From assembly GCF_900129635.1 (NCBI RefSeq), contig NZ_FSRB01000002.1:1330727-1394726 (forward strand): 64,000 nucleotides of DNA, written 5' to 3'. The DNA comes from Singulisphaera sp. GP187. GTDB lineage: Bacteria; Planctomycetota; Planctomycetia; Isosphaerales; Isosphaeraceae. Below, one piece after another: positions 25,743 through 34,254 of the stretch. The position numbers were made by a program, and so were the translations under genes. The notes below the pieces were generated by a model. That model ran no database searches. It saw nothing but the letters and a program-made list of their open reading frames with translations, and had not been told where the DNA came from. Numbering within the stretch: the stretch's first letter is position 1; each line of letters opens with the position of its first letter.

Positions 25743-27644
25743 ATGGGCGACGATCGTGAATACGACCGAGACGAACGGCTGGATCAGGTCATTGCCAGCA
25801 TCCTCGACGAGGCCGAATCCGAGGGCGTCGAGGCGGGCGATCGCCGGCGTTGGCTCGTCCGCTACCCTGAGTTCTTCGACGAGCTGTCCGACTTCTTTGC
25901 CGACCGTGACGCGATCGAAGCGATCGCCGCCCCGCTCCGTGAGATCGCGCGGACGACCGATGAGGAGTGGTCGTTCGACTGGCTCGCGCCCCCCGACCAT
26001 CCCGACAACCTGGGCCGGCTTGGCGAGTACGAGGTCATTGAGTGGCTGGGACAAGGAGGGATGGGGGTCGTGTTCAAGGGGTTCGACGCGGGTTTGAACC
26101 GGTACGTCGCCATCAAGGTGCTTGCTCCCCAATGGTCTTCCGACGCCGGCGCGCGGCGGCGGTTTACCCGCGAGGCCCGCGCCGCGGCGGCGGTCAGCCA
26201 CCCGCACGTCATCACGATCCATGCCGTCGGCGAATGGCAGAGCCGGCCCTATCTGGTCATGGAGTACGTGACCGGCGCCTCGCTCCAGCAGCGGATTGCG
26301 GAATCGGGCCCACTGGAACTCAAAGAACTGCTCCGGATCGGTGCACAGGTCGCGTCAGGTCTGGCCGCGGCGCATGCGCAAGGGCTGATCCATCGCGACA
26401 TCAAGCCTGGCAACATCATGCTCGAAAACGAGCTGGCCCGGGTCAAGATTACCGACTTCGGGCTCGCTCGGGCGGTCGATGACACCCGGCTCACGCAGCA
26501 TGGCGCCTTGGCCGGGACTCCGACCTACATGGCCCCCGAACAGGGACGTGGCGACCGACTCGACCGCCGCGCCGATCTCTTCAGCCTGGGCAGCGTCCTC
26601 TATGCCATGGCCACCGGCCGCGCGGCGTTCCGGGGCGACTCGACGCTCGAGGTGATCCGCCGGGTCTGCGACGGCCGCCCTGCCCCGATTCAGGAATTGA
26701 ACCCTGACATCCCGTTGTGGCTGGTCGAGGTCGTCGAGCGGCTCCACGCCAAGGATCCGGCCGACCGATTCCCGTCGGCCGACGAGGTCGCCGACCTGCT
26801 TGGCCGACATCTCGCCCGGGTCCAGGATCCTTCTCTGCCGATGGTCACCCACCCCTGGGTCGGCCGCACCCGGCGCCGTTCCCGCCGGGTTGAGGAGTGG
26901 CGGCTGGCGCGCCGCTGGTTGACGGTCCCGCTGCTGGTGGCACTCGTGGCACTGGTCTCGTCGGCGGGGACCTGGTGGGCGTTGCGATCGTCCCCGGTCG
27001 GCCTCCGGTCGGTCCCCCCCGCGGCGGTCTCGGCCCTGCTCGATCCCGCCCGGCTCAAGCAGGAGTATCATTTCGATTTCCGGAACGACCGCTACGACCA
27101 CCGCTGGCTCGCGGTCGAGCCCACCGCCACGGGCGGATTGCGGGTGAAAGCCGATCCCCGCGGGCTCCGGATTGCGATCCCGACGAAGTTAGAGAGTCGT
27201 GGGATCGGCATTTTTACCAAATTTGGGATTCATGGCGACTGCGAGATCACGACGACATTCGAGGTTTTGACCGCCGACAAGCCCACGGTCGGCGCCGGTT
27301 CTGGACCCGAGCTCTATCTCCGCACCGTGGACGGATGGAGTAATTTTGTCTCCATGTATCGCTGGGTACCCAAGGATGGGACCGTGCCCGTCGTTGGCGC
27401 CGCCGCGGCGGAGAAGGTGGAACACAAGCCTTATCGTGACAATCACAAGAACACGATGCTGGCGAAGCGGGGCAAATTTCGGATCCTCCGTGTCGGCTCG
27501 CAGGTGCACTACCTGGTGGCTGAAGGGGAGAGTGATCGCTTTCGCGAAATCCAAAAAACGGAGTTCACCACCAAGGATTTCGATCGAGTCCGGTTCGTCG
27601 CCCAGATTCACAACTCTCCGATCGCACTCTCGAGCTCCTCTTGA
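25743..27644 (+). CDS. transmembrane Ser/Thr protein kinase, 3' end frameshifted
   Basis: The first 633 residues are visible. Kinase motifs: Gly loop LGQGGMGVVFKG (near residue 97), AIKVLAP Lys, HRDIKPGNIML catalytic loop (near 216), DFGLAR (near 239), TYMAPE (near 260), so it is a Hanks-type kinase. A helix (LTVPLLVALVALVSSAGTWW) crosses the membrane near residue 393, followed by an extracytoplasmic domain (SVPPAAVSALLDPARLKQEY, LESRGIGIFTKFGIHGDCEI) like DUF1583. The frame stops at 27644 after ALSSSS, but the expected ending ALELLLKDLTIRAETLPGW lies in another frame, so the gene carries a 2-bp change (see 27622-27814). Confidence 0.93.
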   Translation: MGDDREYDRDERLDQVIASILDEAESEGVEAGDRRRWLVRYPEFFDELSDFFADRDAIEAIAAPLREIARTTDEEWSFDWLAPPDHPDNLGRLGEYEVIEWLGQGGMGVVFKGFDAGLNRYVAIKVLAPQWSSDAGARRRFTREARAAAAVSHPHVITIHAVGEWQSRPYLVMEYVTGASLQQRIAESGPLELKELLRIGAQVASGLAAAHAQGLIHRDIKPGNIMLENELARVKITDFGLARAVDDTRLTQHGALAGTPTYMAPEQGRGDRLDRRADLFSLGSVLYAMATGRAAFRGDSTLEVIRRVCDGRPAPIQELNPDIPLWLVEVVERLHAKDPADRFPSADEVADLLGRHLARVQDPSLPMVTHPWVGRTRRRSRRVEEWRLARRWLTVPLLVALVALVSSAGTWWALRSSPVGLRSVPPAAVSALLDPARLKQEYHFDFRNDRYDHRWLAVEPTATGGLRVKADPRGLRIAIPTKLESRGIGIFTKFGIHGDCEITTTFEVLTADKPTVGAGSGPELYLRTVDGWSNFVSMYRWVPKDGTVPVVGAAAAEKVEHKPYRDNHKNTMLAKRGKFRILRVGSQVHYLVAEGESDRFREIQKTEFTTKDFDRVRFVAQIHNSPIALSSSS

Positions 27645-27814
27645 AGGATCTAACCATTCGTGCCGAGACGCTGCCGGGCTGGACCGGAAGCCCCGTGCCT
27701 CCCAAACGGTCGCCCTGGTGGGTCGTGGGAGTCGCCGTGGTCGTTCTCGCGGCCCTCGCCGCGGGCGTTCGGTGGGCGGCCAGGCGGGCGCGGCAAGCGC
27801 AGGAGGTCGGATGA
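27622..27814 (+). pseudogene. displaced C-terminus of the Ser/Thr kinase
   Basis: Removing one CT from CTCTC (27627-27631) lets the kinase frame run on as ELLLKDLTIRAETLPGWTGS, then a helix WWVVGVAVVVLAALAAGVRW with a basic tail, ending at TGA 27812-27814. That stop overlaps the next gene's ATG (ATGA), typical of the coupled genes here. This strongly suggests the longer version is ancestral. The cause is either a sequencing error or a real loss of the second membrane anchor. Confidence 0.75.
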
Positions 27815-29367
27815 CGAGACCGCGACCGGTGTGGACCGGTGGGGGGGTGGGGCTGCTCGCGGTGTTGGCGGTTGCCCTGGCGCTGCGGCTCCCTTACTTG
27901 ACGGAACGCAGCCTCTGGTACGACGAGGCGTCGTCCTGGCAGACGGCGAAGTTCCCGCTCTCGGAACTGTGGCAGAGCGTTCGCATGAACGTTCATATGC
28001 CGCTCTATTATGTCCTTTTGAAAGCCTGGATGGCGGTCTGGGGAGAGTCTGTTGCGGCGCTTCGCGGGTTTTCGATCACGTTCGGCCTGGTCACGGTGCT
28101 TGGGATCGATCGGTTCGCCCGCGAGCTCTATCGGGTTTCGGCCTCGGGCGACGACCGGGAATCAGGGGCCCGGCAGTTCGGGTTGGTGGTGGCTGGCTTG
28201 GTCGCGGTCGCCCCATTCCAGGTGTTCGGGGCCATCGAGGCCCGGATGTACGCGCTTGGCACCGCCCTGACCGCCGTCAGCAGTTGGCTCCTCCTGCTTC
28301 TCCTGCGCCAGCAAGGTCCGCGCTGGCTCTGGTGGGCCTACGGGGTAAGCGTCGTTAGCCTGCTCTACGCACACCACTACGGCCTGTTCTCGGTCGTCGC
28401 GCAAGCCCTCTTTCTTGCCTTGTACTTGGTCTGGCTGATCAGTCTGGGCGCGCTGTCCGAGGCGCGGGCGCTCGCCGCAAATGGGGCCGCAGTAGCCGCG
28501 ACAGTCGGGTTGGTCTATCTGCCCGGCTTCGTCCTCCTGCGTGGGCAGACCGGTCGAGTCCAGCAAGAATACTGGATCCCCGAGTTACGCTGGCGGACCT
28601 TCTGGGGGACCTTTAGCGAGTTCCTGGTTCCGACGCACGGCTTCGACTTCCTCCATGGAGGCCAAATCGTTTGCGCGGTCGTCGTGATCTCCTGGCTCGT
28701 CGTTGCGGTTCGCGGGCGGCGCGGCGACTACCTGGTGCTGGCCTCGGCCGTCATCCCGTTACTTCTGGCCGCGGCTGTTTCGACAATCCAGCCGATCTGG
28801 GTGGCGCGCTACTTCCGGTTCGCTCACCTCTTTGTGCTGACCGCCGTCGCCCTGGCGATCTGGAAGCTCACGAGACGGTCATTGGCTCTGCGGGCTGTTC
28901 TCGTCACTCTGCTGTTTGCGGTCCTGCTCGGGGCGAATGCCGTCTTCTGGAATTACCTCGATATCCCGAATGGGGGAGGCGTACGGCAGGCGGTTGCGAC
29001 GATCCTGGCCGAGCGTTGCGACGGTGAAATGATCGTTACATTCAACCATCACCAGTACGTTCCCGCCAAGTATTACGTTGGTGATCGGGCAACCGTCCGG
29101 CTGCTGGATTCGGGGCCGTTGTTCTGGGGCAGGCACCTCATCCGGCCCACCGACCTGATCTCACCCGAACAGTTGCGTCAGGCGCTGGGGCGTGGCGTCT
29201 GGGTCATCGGTACCGATCCGCTTCCCGGGGAGCAGCCGGTGCTGGCTGGGGCCGTACCGTTACGGCAACACGAGTTCCACTATTACCAGTCTTTACACCG
29301 GCACTTGTACGTTCACCGGTTTGCGATCCCGAATCAACCTCCCGTTCAGGAAAGGCCGGCGCCATGA
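27811..29367 (+). CDS. polytopic membrane glycosyltransferase, GT39/ArnT-like
   Basis: A 518-residue protein. It opens with a helix (VGLLAVLAVALALRLPYLTE) followed by the RSLWYDEASSW motif, whose Asp-Glu after the first helix is the catalytic acidic pair of PMT/ArnT-fold enzymes. About ten further hydrophobic segments follow (for example LVVAGLVAVAPFQVFGAIEA, FVLTAVALAIWKLTRR), then a short soluble C-terminal domain ending HEFHYYQSLHRHLYVHRFAI. These enzymes use lipid-linked sugars at the outer face of the membrane. It is ATGA-coupled to the kinase gene and its stop overlaps the next start. Confidence 0.82.
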   Translation: MTRPRPVWTGGGVGLLAVLAVALALRLPYLTERSLWYDEASSWQTAKFPLSELWQSVRMNVHMPLYYVLLKAWMAVWGESVAALRGFSITFGLVTVLGIDRFARELYRVSASGDDRESGARQFGLVVAGLVAVAPFQVFGAIEARMYALGTALTAVSSWLLLLLLRQQGPRWLWWAYGVSVVSLLYAHHYGLFSVVAQALFLALYLVWLISLGALSEARALAANGAAVAATVGLVYLPGFVLLRGQTGRVQQEYWIPELRWRTFWGTFSEFLVPTHGFDFLHGGQIVCAVVVISWLVVAVRGRRGDYLVLASAVIPLLLAAAVSTIQPIWVARYFRFAHLFVLTAVALAIWKLTRRSLALRAVLVTLLFAVLLGANAVFWNYLDIPNGGGVRQAVATILAERCDGEMIVTFNHHQYVPAKYYVGDRATVRLLDSGPLFWGRHLIRPTDLISPEQLRQALGRGVWVIGTDPLPGEQPVLAGAVPLRQHEFHYYQSLHRHLYVHRFAIPNQPPVQERPAP

Positions 29368-29673
29368 TCATGAGACAAAAGGCGTTCACGCTGTTCGAAC
29401 TCCTCGTTGTCGTCGCGGTGATCGGTGTACTTGTCGCGCTGTTGATTCCGGCCGTTCAAAGGGCACGCGAGGCGGCGCGGCGGATCCAATGCCAGAACAA
29501 TTTGAAGCAGTTGGGAATCGGGCTGGCCAACTACCAGAGTCGCTGCGGGGTCTACCCGTTCGGCGTCGGTGCGGATGCCGACAAGTCCCTCCCGACGTTT
29601 GCCTCGACGGGCAATCGGCGGTTCTCACTCCACTCGCAACTGCTTCCCTATCTCGAGAAGTCGACGCTTTTTA

Positions 29674-30107
29674 CATACGTTCCGCACATCTCGCCTGCAA
29701 TTTCTCGGAATTTTCACCTCCTGCTATTTCTGGCATACGCTGATGTATTGGCTCCCGCGACCCGCTCCTTCCATGATCTCCGCCACTGACTTGCTCACAT
29801 CACGCCTCCTCGTCCCGCCAACCCATCGTGATCGTTCCCCATCGATTCTTCGCTTGTTTCCCATGCAAGGCAATGTCCCAACCGTTCCCTGCCTCCTTTC
29901 GGAGTCAAACTTGAGGATTCGCTTTTGACGTAAGTCTTGCGGGCCTAGACTTACGTCAAGGCGTAATTATTTCTGCAAGTCAACAAAATTTTCCACCTTG
30001 ACCCGCTCGACTCTCGGACAATCATGCCGACGGGAATCACAACCCGACGCCTGTCGCCAATCGCGGGCATGTCGAGGACGATTTGATCCCTCTCGAGGCC
30101 ATGGTCC
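29674..30107 (+). other. noncoding leader of the insertion sequence
   Basis: These 434 bases between the left terminal repeat and the transposase start show no convincing gene. A strong hairpin at 29925-29959 is the only structure seen. Confidence 0.55.
29925..29959 (+). terminator. hairpin inside the IS leader
   Basis: TTGACGTAAGTCT (29925-29937) and AGACTTACGTCAA (29947-29959) are perfect 13-bp arms around a 9-nt loop. The site lies 149 bp upstream of the transposase start. It may stop read-through transcription from the host gene into the transposase, a common IS safeguard, though no T-run follows. Confidence 0.5.
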
Positions 30108-31859
30108 ATGCCAGAACAAAAACGACCGCGCCAGTCGAATCCCGCTCCCGATCTCAGTCCCGGCGAGGCGGCCCACACCGGCGGTCAGTCCCTCAAGTCC
30201 TTCCGGCTCGGCGCCCTTCCCATCCTCGATCGGATCATCCGCCGACTTCGACTGGATGACTTCCTCCGCCAATACCTTCCCCCCGAGGATGCCCGCCAAA
30301 AGATCGCCACCTCCACCGGCCTCCTTCTCTTGCTCAAGAACCTTCTCGTCTCCCGTGAACCCATGTATGGCGTCGGCCAATGGGCGAGTCGCCACCCCGC
30401 CGAGTGGTTCGCTCTGACCCCGGCCCAACTGCCCCACTGGAACGACGACCGCGTCGGACGTTGTCTCGACCGACTCTTCGACGCCAATGTCCCCTCGTTC
30501 ACCCTGGCCGTCGCCACCCATGCCGTGGCGGAGTTCAACGTCGCATTGGACGAACTCCATAACGACTCGACCACAATCACCTTCCACGGCGACTATCGCG
30601 AGGCGGCCCAAGAGGACCTGATGCGGGGCCAGAAGACCCAGGCCATTACCTGGGGGCACAACAAGGATCATCGCCCTGACCTCAAACAACTGCTCTACGT
30701 CCTGACCGTCACTCGCGATGGCGGCGTACCGGTTCACTTCCGCGTCGAAAGCGGGAATACCACCGACGACCGCACTCATCGTGCCACCTGGGACCTGCTG
30801 TGCCAGTTGACCGGGCGACGGGACTTTCTCTATGTGGCCGACTGCAAGCTCGCCACCGCCGAGAACATGGCTTACCTGCACCAGCACGGCGGCCGATTCC
30901 TGAGCATCCTGCCTCGTACCCGCTCCGAAGATGGCGAATTCCGCGCGTTGTTGTACCAGGACCAGGTGACCTGGAAGCCGATCCATGAGAAGCGGGATGA
31001 GAAGGGAGTTCTCCTGGAACGCTACAGCGTGGCCGACCAGGCGACCCTCAGTGCCGAGGGCTACCGTCTGATCTGGTGTCACAGCACACGGAAAGCGGAA
31101 GTCGACGCATCATCACGTCATCAGCAAGTGGAGCGTGCGTTGCTGGCGTTGTCGGAACTGCGGTTAAAACTCAGCTCGCCGCGTAGCCGCTATCGCCAAC
31201 TCGGAAAGGTCAAGGAGGCGGTCGCGGCCATCCTGGAGCCGCGGGACTTGGCCCGGTGGATCACAGTCGAAGTCGTGGAAAAACGGGAGGAAACTTACCG
31301 TCAGGAGGGGCGTGGCCGTCCCAACGACAAGACGCGCTACGTGAAAGAGGAGACCGTTCGCATCGCATTGACTTACCGCATCGACCATGTTGCTCTCGCG
31401 GCGGAAATGTGCGTCGACGGTGTCTTTCCCCTAATCACCAACGAGTTATTGCTTACTGAGGAAGAATTGCTATTAGCATACAAGCGTCAGCCGGTAATCG
31501 AGAAGCGGTTTTCGCAACTCAAGACAGACTTCGAAGTGGCTCCCGTGTACCTGCAGAACGTGGGGCGGATCCAGTCGCTGCTTTGCGTCTATTTCTTGGC
31601 CCTGTTGACCGAGGCGCTGCTGGAGCGGGAACTGCGTGCGGCGATGAAACGCGATGGTGTGAAGAGTGTGCCTCTGTACCCGGAAGGTCGAGCGTGCCAT
31701 CGCCCGACGGCACGTCGGGTGATTGATTTGTTCGAGGAGGTGCAGCGTCATCAGCTGATCGTGGAGGGGCAAGCGCCAGTGGAATTCACGACCGAGCTCT
31801 CCAAGTTGCAACGCCAGATTCTGAACCTGCTTGGCATGGCGACGGCCTACGATCGCTGA
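30108..31859 (+). CDS. IS1634/IS4-type transposase
   Basis: A 583-residue DDE transposase. It has a helical N-terminal part (LGALPILDRIIRRLRLDDFL) like DUF4277, then the catalytic domain: the first Asp in ELHNDSTTITFHG (near residue 148), the second in FLYVADCKLATAENMAYLHQ (near 245) and the Glu in YKRQPVIEKRFSQLKTD (near 462), whose Y-x-R-x-x-x-E-x-x-F pattern is a signature of the IS4 superfamily. Length suits IS1634. It starts at ATG 30108 and ends 56 bp before the IS right end. All motifs look intact. Confidence 0.92.
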   Translation: MPEQKRPRQSNPAPDLSPGEAAHTGGQSLKSFRLGALPILDRIIRRLRLDDFLRQYLPPEDARQKIATSTGLLLLLKNLLVSREPMYGVGQWASRHPAEWFALTPAQLPHWNDDRVGRCLDRLFDANVPSFTLAVATHAVAEFNVALDELHNDSTTITFHGDYREAAQEDLMRGQKTQAITWGHNKDHRPDLKQLLYVLTVTRDGGVPVHFRVESGNTTDDRTHRATWDLLCQLTGRRDFLYVADCKLATAENMAYLHQHGGRFLSILPRTRSEDGEFRALLYQDQVTWKPIHEKRDEKGVLLERYSVADQATLSAEGYRLIWCHSTRKAEVDASSRHQQVERALLALSELRLKLSSPRSRYRQLGKVKEAVAAILEPRDLARWITVEVVEKREETYRQEGRGRPNDKTRYVKEETVRIALTYRIDHVALAAEMCVDGVFPLITNELLLTEEELLLAYKRQPVIEKRFSQLKTDFEVAPVYLQNVGRIQSLLCVYFLALLTEALLERELRAAMKRDGVKSVPLYPEGRACHRPTARRVIDLFEEVQRHQLIVEGQAPVEFTTELSKLQRQILNLLGMATAYDR

Positions 31860-32685
31860 AATTGCAGGCCGCCGGAAATTCGGAGATAATGAACCAGAGA
31901 TGTGCGGAACGTAGGTTTTTAACCAGATTAACTTCAACATCGCTCCATTCTTTCCCGATGCGACGGGCAATCCGATCGTGATCACGGGCCAAGGGCCCAA
32001 TGAGACCGCCGCGCAAGTTTGGGTCGACGTTTTTATCTGCCCGTCGGACTTCAACCGGATGACCTCCCGGCCCTGGGGGCAGGTGAATTACCGGTCGTGC
32101 AACGGCAGTTCGTGGTCGGGGCGCACGGGTGATGGCCTATTTGGCCAGGCGACTCAGATCCGGCCCGCCGACGTGAGCGATGGCCTCTCGAATACGGCCG
32201 CGGCGTCCGAGCGGCTCCGCGGCCACGACGATTTCGAACGTGTGGACTTCGCCTCCGATCAATTCCGGCTCGCTGCCCCGTGGACGGAGGCTACCTTTCG
32301 CACCTGGTGCGACGAGCTGACCGACGCCGAGGCTGCCGCTCTTCCGAGCACCCCGACGTCGGCGACGTTGGGCCTGACCTGGCTGGAAGGCAACATGTCC
32401 TGGACGCGGTACAACCACCTCTTGCCCCCCGGCCGCAAGACTTGCGTGAATGGAGCGACCTGGAACGGCGCCGCCATGACCGCTAGTAGTCGCCACGACG
32501 GAGTGGTTGGCCTACTCCTTGGCGACGGGTCGGTCCGATTCGTCAAGTACGCAGTCGATCCCGTCGTCTGGAAGGGGCTGGGCACGATCGCGGGGAGTGA
32601 GACGATCTCGGGTGATTCGTACTAAGAAGCGATTTCAACCGGCGCAGCGGATGGAGCGTCTCTCTCCACGCCGTGGCCTGAGACA

Positions 32686-32711
32686 CACGGGTTCCGTGTA
32701 CGGAACCCGTG
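32686..32711. repeat. 12-bp-arm palindrome (intergenic repeat, type C)
   Basis: CACGGGTTCCGT (32686-32697) and ACGGAACCCGTG (32700-32711) are perfect arms with a 2-nt centre. It lies between convergent genes (split DUF1559 gene and the MFS transporter) and may act as a bidirectional terminator, though no T-run follows. Confidence 0.75.
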
Positions 32712-32781
32712 GCACCCAGAATTTCCTTGTTCCCGGTTCAAGTGAGCCGCTTGAGAGAGATCTTAAGCCTCTCGTCGAAGC

Positions 32782-34116
32782 TCAGGTGGCGGGAACTGGC
32801 TCAGTGAGCGAGTCGAACGGCGCGACATCCTTGTTCGACTTGGGATGGAAGAAAATCGCGAGCAGAATCGCGGAAATGATCCCCAGGGCGGCCGGCACTG
32901 CGAAGAGCTGGCTGAAGTTCACGACCTTCTCCCCCGTGGCGTTGACGGTGGTGACCTGGTCGCCCAGCCAGCCCCAGAGGAAGTTGCCGAAGAATGGCCC
33001 GACGCCGAGGATCAAGAGGTTGAACATGCTTTGGGCACTGGTTCGGATATCCTTCGGGAAGTTCTCATCCACGTAGATGTAGACCGTGGCGAAGAAGAAG
33101 GCGTACGCGAATCCATGGACCACGTTGCTGAGGATGACCAGCCAGAGCGTATCCCGGGTTCCGATCGCGTAGATGCTGAACCGGACGACGTGGCCGAGAA
33201 TTCCGAGGATCATCGTGGTCCGCCAGCCGAGCTTCTTGAGGAAGAAGCCGAGGTAGGCCATCGTGGAAATTTCGGCGATCTGCCCGATACTCATCGCCGG
33301 GGCGATCCAGTTCTCGGGGAGCCCGATCGCCGAGAAGAACGGGCTGGTCCAGAAGAAGTAGCAGTAGTGGATGAACGAGTCGAGGAGGGTCACGACGAAG
33401 AGAACCAGGATGCTCGGGACGGCCAGGAGCTTGAGCGCCTCGAGCGGGGCGAACTTCGATTCCCCGTCCTTGGACGGCGGTGTATGAGGCAGCGTCAGGC
33501 AGAAGGCGGCCAGCACGAGGGAGGCAATCGCCGAGACGAAAAACGTGCTCGTGAGTGCCAGCTCCATCGCGTGACCGGTCTTGGGCGTGGAGAGTGCCTT
33601 GCCCAGCCAGGAAACGAACCCGCCGGCTGCGGCCATGCTCGGCACCTTGGCCCAATCAATCGGAATGAAAATGAACGGCCAGCTGGCCGCGATCCAGCCA
33701 ATCGTGCCCCAGACGCGAATCGGTCCGAAGTCTTTTTGGGCGTCCTTCAAATTCGCAAATGCGATCGCGTTGGTCACCGAGAGCGTCGGTACGTAGAAGA
33801 AGCAGTGGAGCAGCATCAGCCCAAAGAAGGGCCAGAACTGTTTGGTGTAGGCGAGTCCCAGCATGGACAGCCCGCCCACCAGATGGCTGAACGAGAGAAA
33901 CCGTTCCTGCGCGAAGTAGCGATCCGCGAGCTGACTGCCGAAGAACATGCCGGTCAACGATGCGATCGCGAAGGCATTGAAGATCCAGGCAATCTGCACC
34001 CCTTCGAACTTGAGGTACTTGCTAAGGTACAGGCCGAGCAAGGGGAGCCACGCTCCCCAGATCACATACTCGAGGAACATCATGATCGAGAGTTTGGTGC
34101 GAATGGCCTGATTCAT
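32782..34116 (-). CDS. MFS nucleoside transporter (NupG/XapB-like)
   Basis: A 444-residue protein with about twelve hydrophobic segments. The beginning, RTKLSIMMFLEYVIWGAWLP, followed by LGLYLSKYLKFEGVQIAWIF, is typical of the nucleoside:H+ symporter family, as is GPIRVWGTIGWIAASWPFIF in the fifth helix region. It would import nucleosides with protons across the inner membrane; the planctomycete members' real substrates are untested. It stands alone between a palindrome and a divergently silent gap. Confidence 0.88.
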   Translation of the reverse strand: MNQAIRTKLSIMMFLEYVIWGAWLPLLGLYLSKYLKFEGVQIAWIFNAFAIASLTGMFFGSQLADRYFAQERFLSFSHLVGGLSMLGLAYTKQFWPFFGLMLLHCFFYVPTLSVTNAIAFANLKDAQKDFGPIRVWGTIGWIAASWPFIFIPIDWAKVPSMAAAGGFVSWLGKALSTPKTGHAMELALTSTFFVSAIASLVLAAFCLTLPHTPPSKDGESKFAPLEALKLLAVPSILVLFVVTLLDSFIHYCYFFWTSPFFSAIGLPENWIAPAMSIGQIAEISTMAYLGFFLKKLGWRTTMILGILGHVVRFSIYAIGTRDTLWLVILSNVVHGFAYAFFFATVYIYVDENFPKDIRTSAQSMFNLLILGVGPFFGNFLWGWLGDQVTTVNATGEKVVNFSQLFAVPAALGIISAILLAIFFHPKSNKDVAPFDSLTEPVPAT

Positions 34117-34254
34117 CGTTGGAAGTTCTCGCGAGTCTCATCATGGGGGACGGACTGACGAAGGCCGCAAGGACCTTGCGTACACTCAAAGCCATTAACC
34201 TTAGCAGTTTGCTCGCGTCAAGGCGATGGGATGACGGTCAATTTGTGGCGGAGC

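Larger units (their letters stand above)
29674..31915 (+). mobile_element. complete insertion sequence, IS1634-like, 2242 bp
   Basis: Terminal inverted repeats are CATACGTTCCGCACATCTC at the left and CCTACGTTCCGCACATCTC (complement) at the right, with 18 of 19 bases equal. A 6-bp AT-rich target duplication, TTTTTA, flanks it at 29668-29673 and 31916-31921. One transposase gene occupies the right four-fifths. Family assignment follows the transposase type and the AT-rich duplication; the perfect duplication and intact gene indicate a recent insertion. Confidence 0.93.
29364..32625 (+). pseudogene. DUF1559 prepilin-like gene split by an insertion sequence
   Basis: The 5' part (29364-29673) encodes MIMRQKAFTLFELLVVVAVI, a prepilin leader, RAREAARRIQCQNNLKQLG and YLEKSTLF. 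The 3' part (31922-32625) continues in the same frame with NQINFNIAPFFPDATGNPIV, ICPSDFNRMTSR, VSDGLSNTAA and the C-terminal LLGDGSVRFVKYAVDPVVWK ... SETISGDSY. Deleting 29674-31915 plus one copy of TTTTTA rebuilds an intact gene of about 340 codons. Its start overlaps the glycosyltransferase stop. Expression of the full protein is abolished in this strain. Confidence 0.9.
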
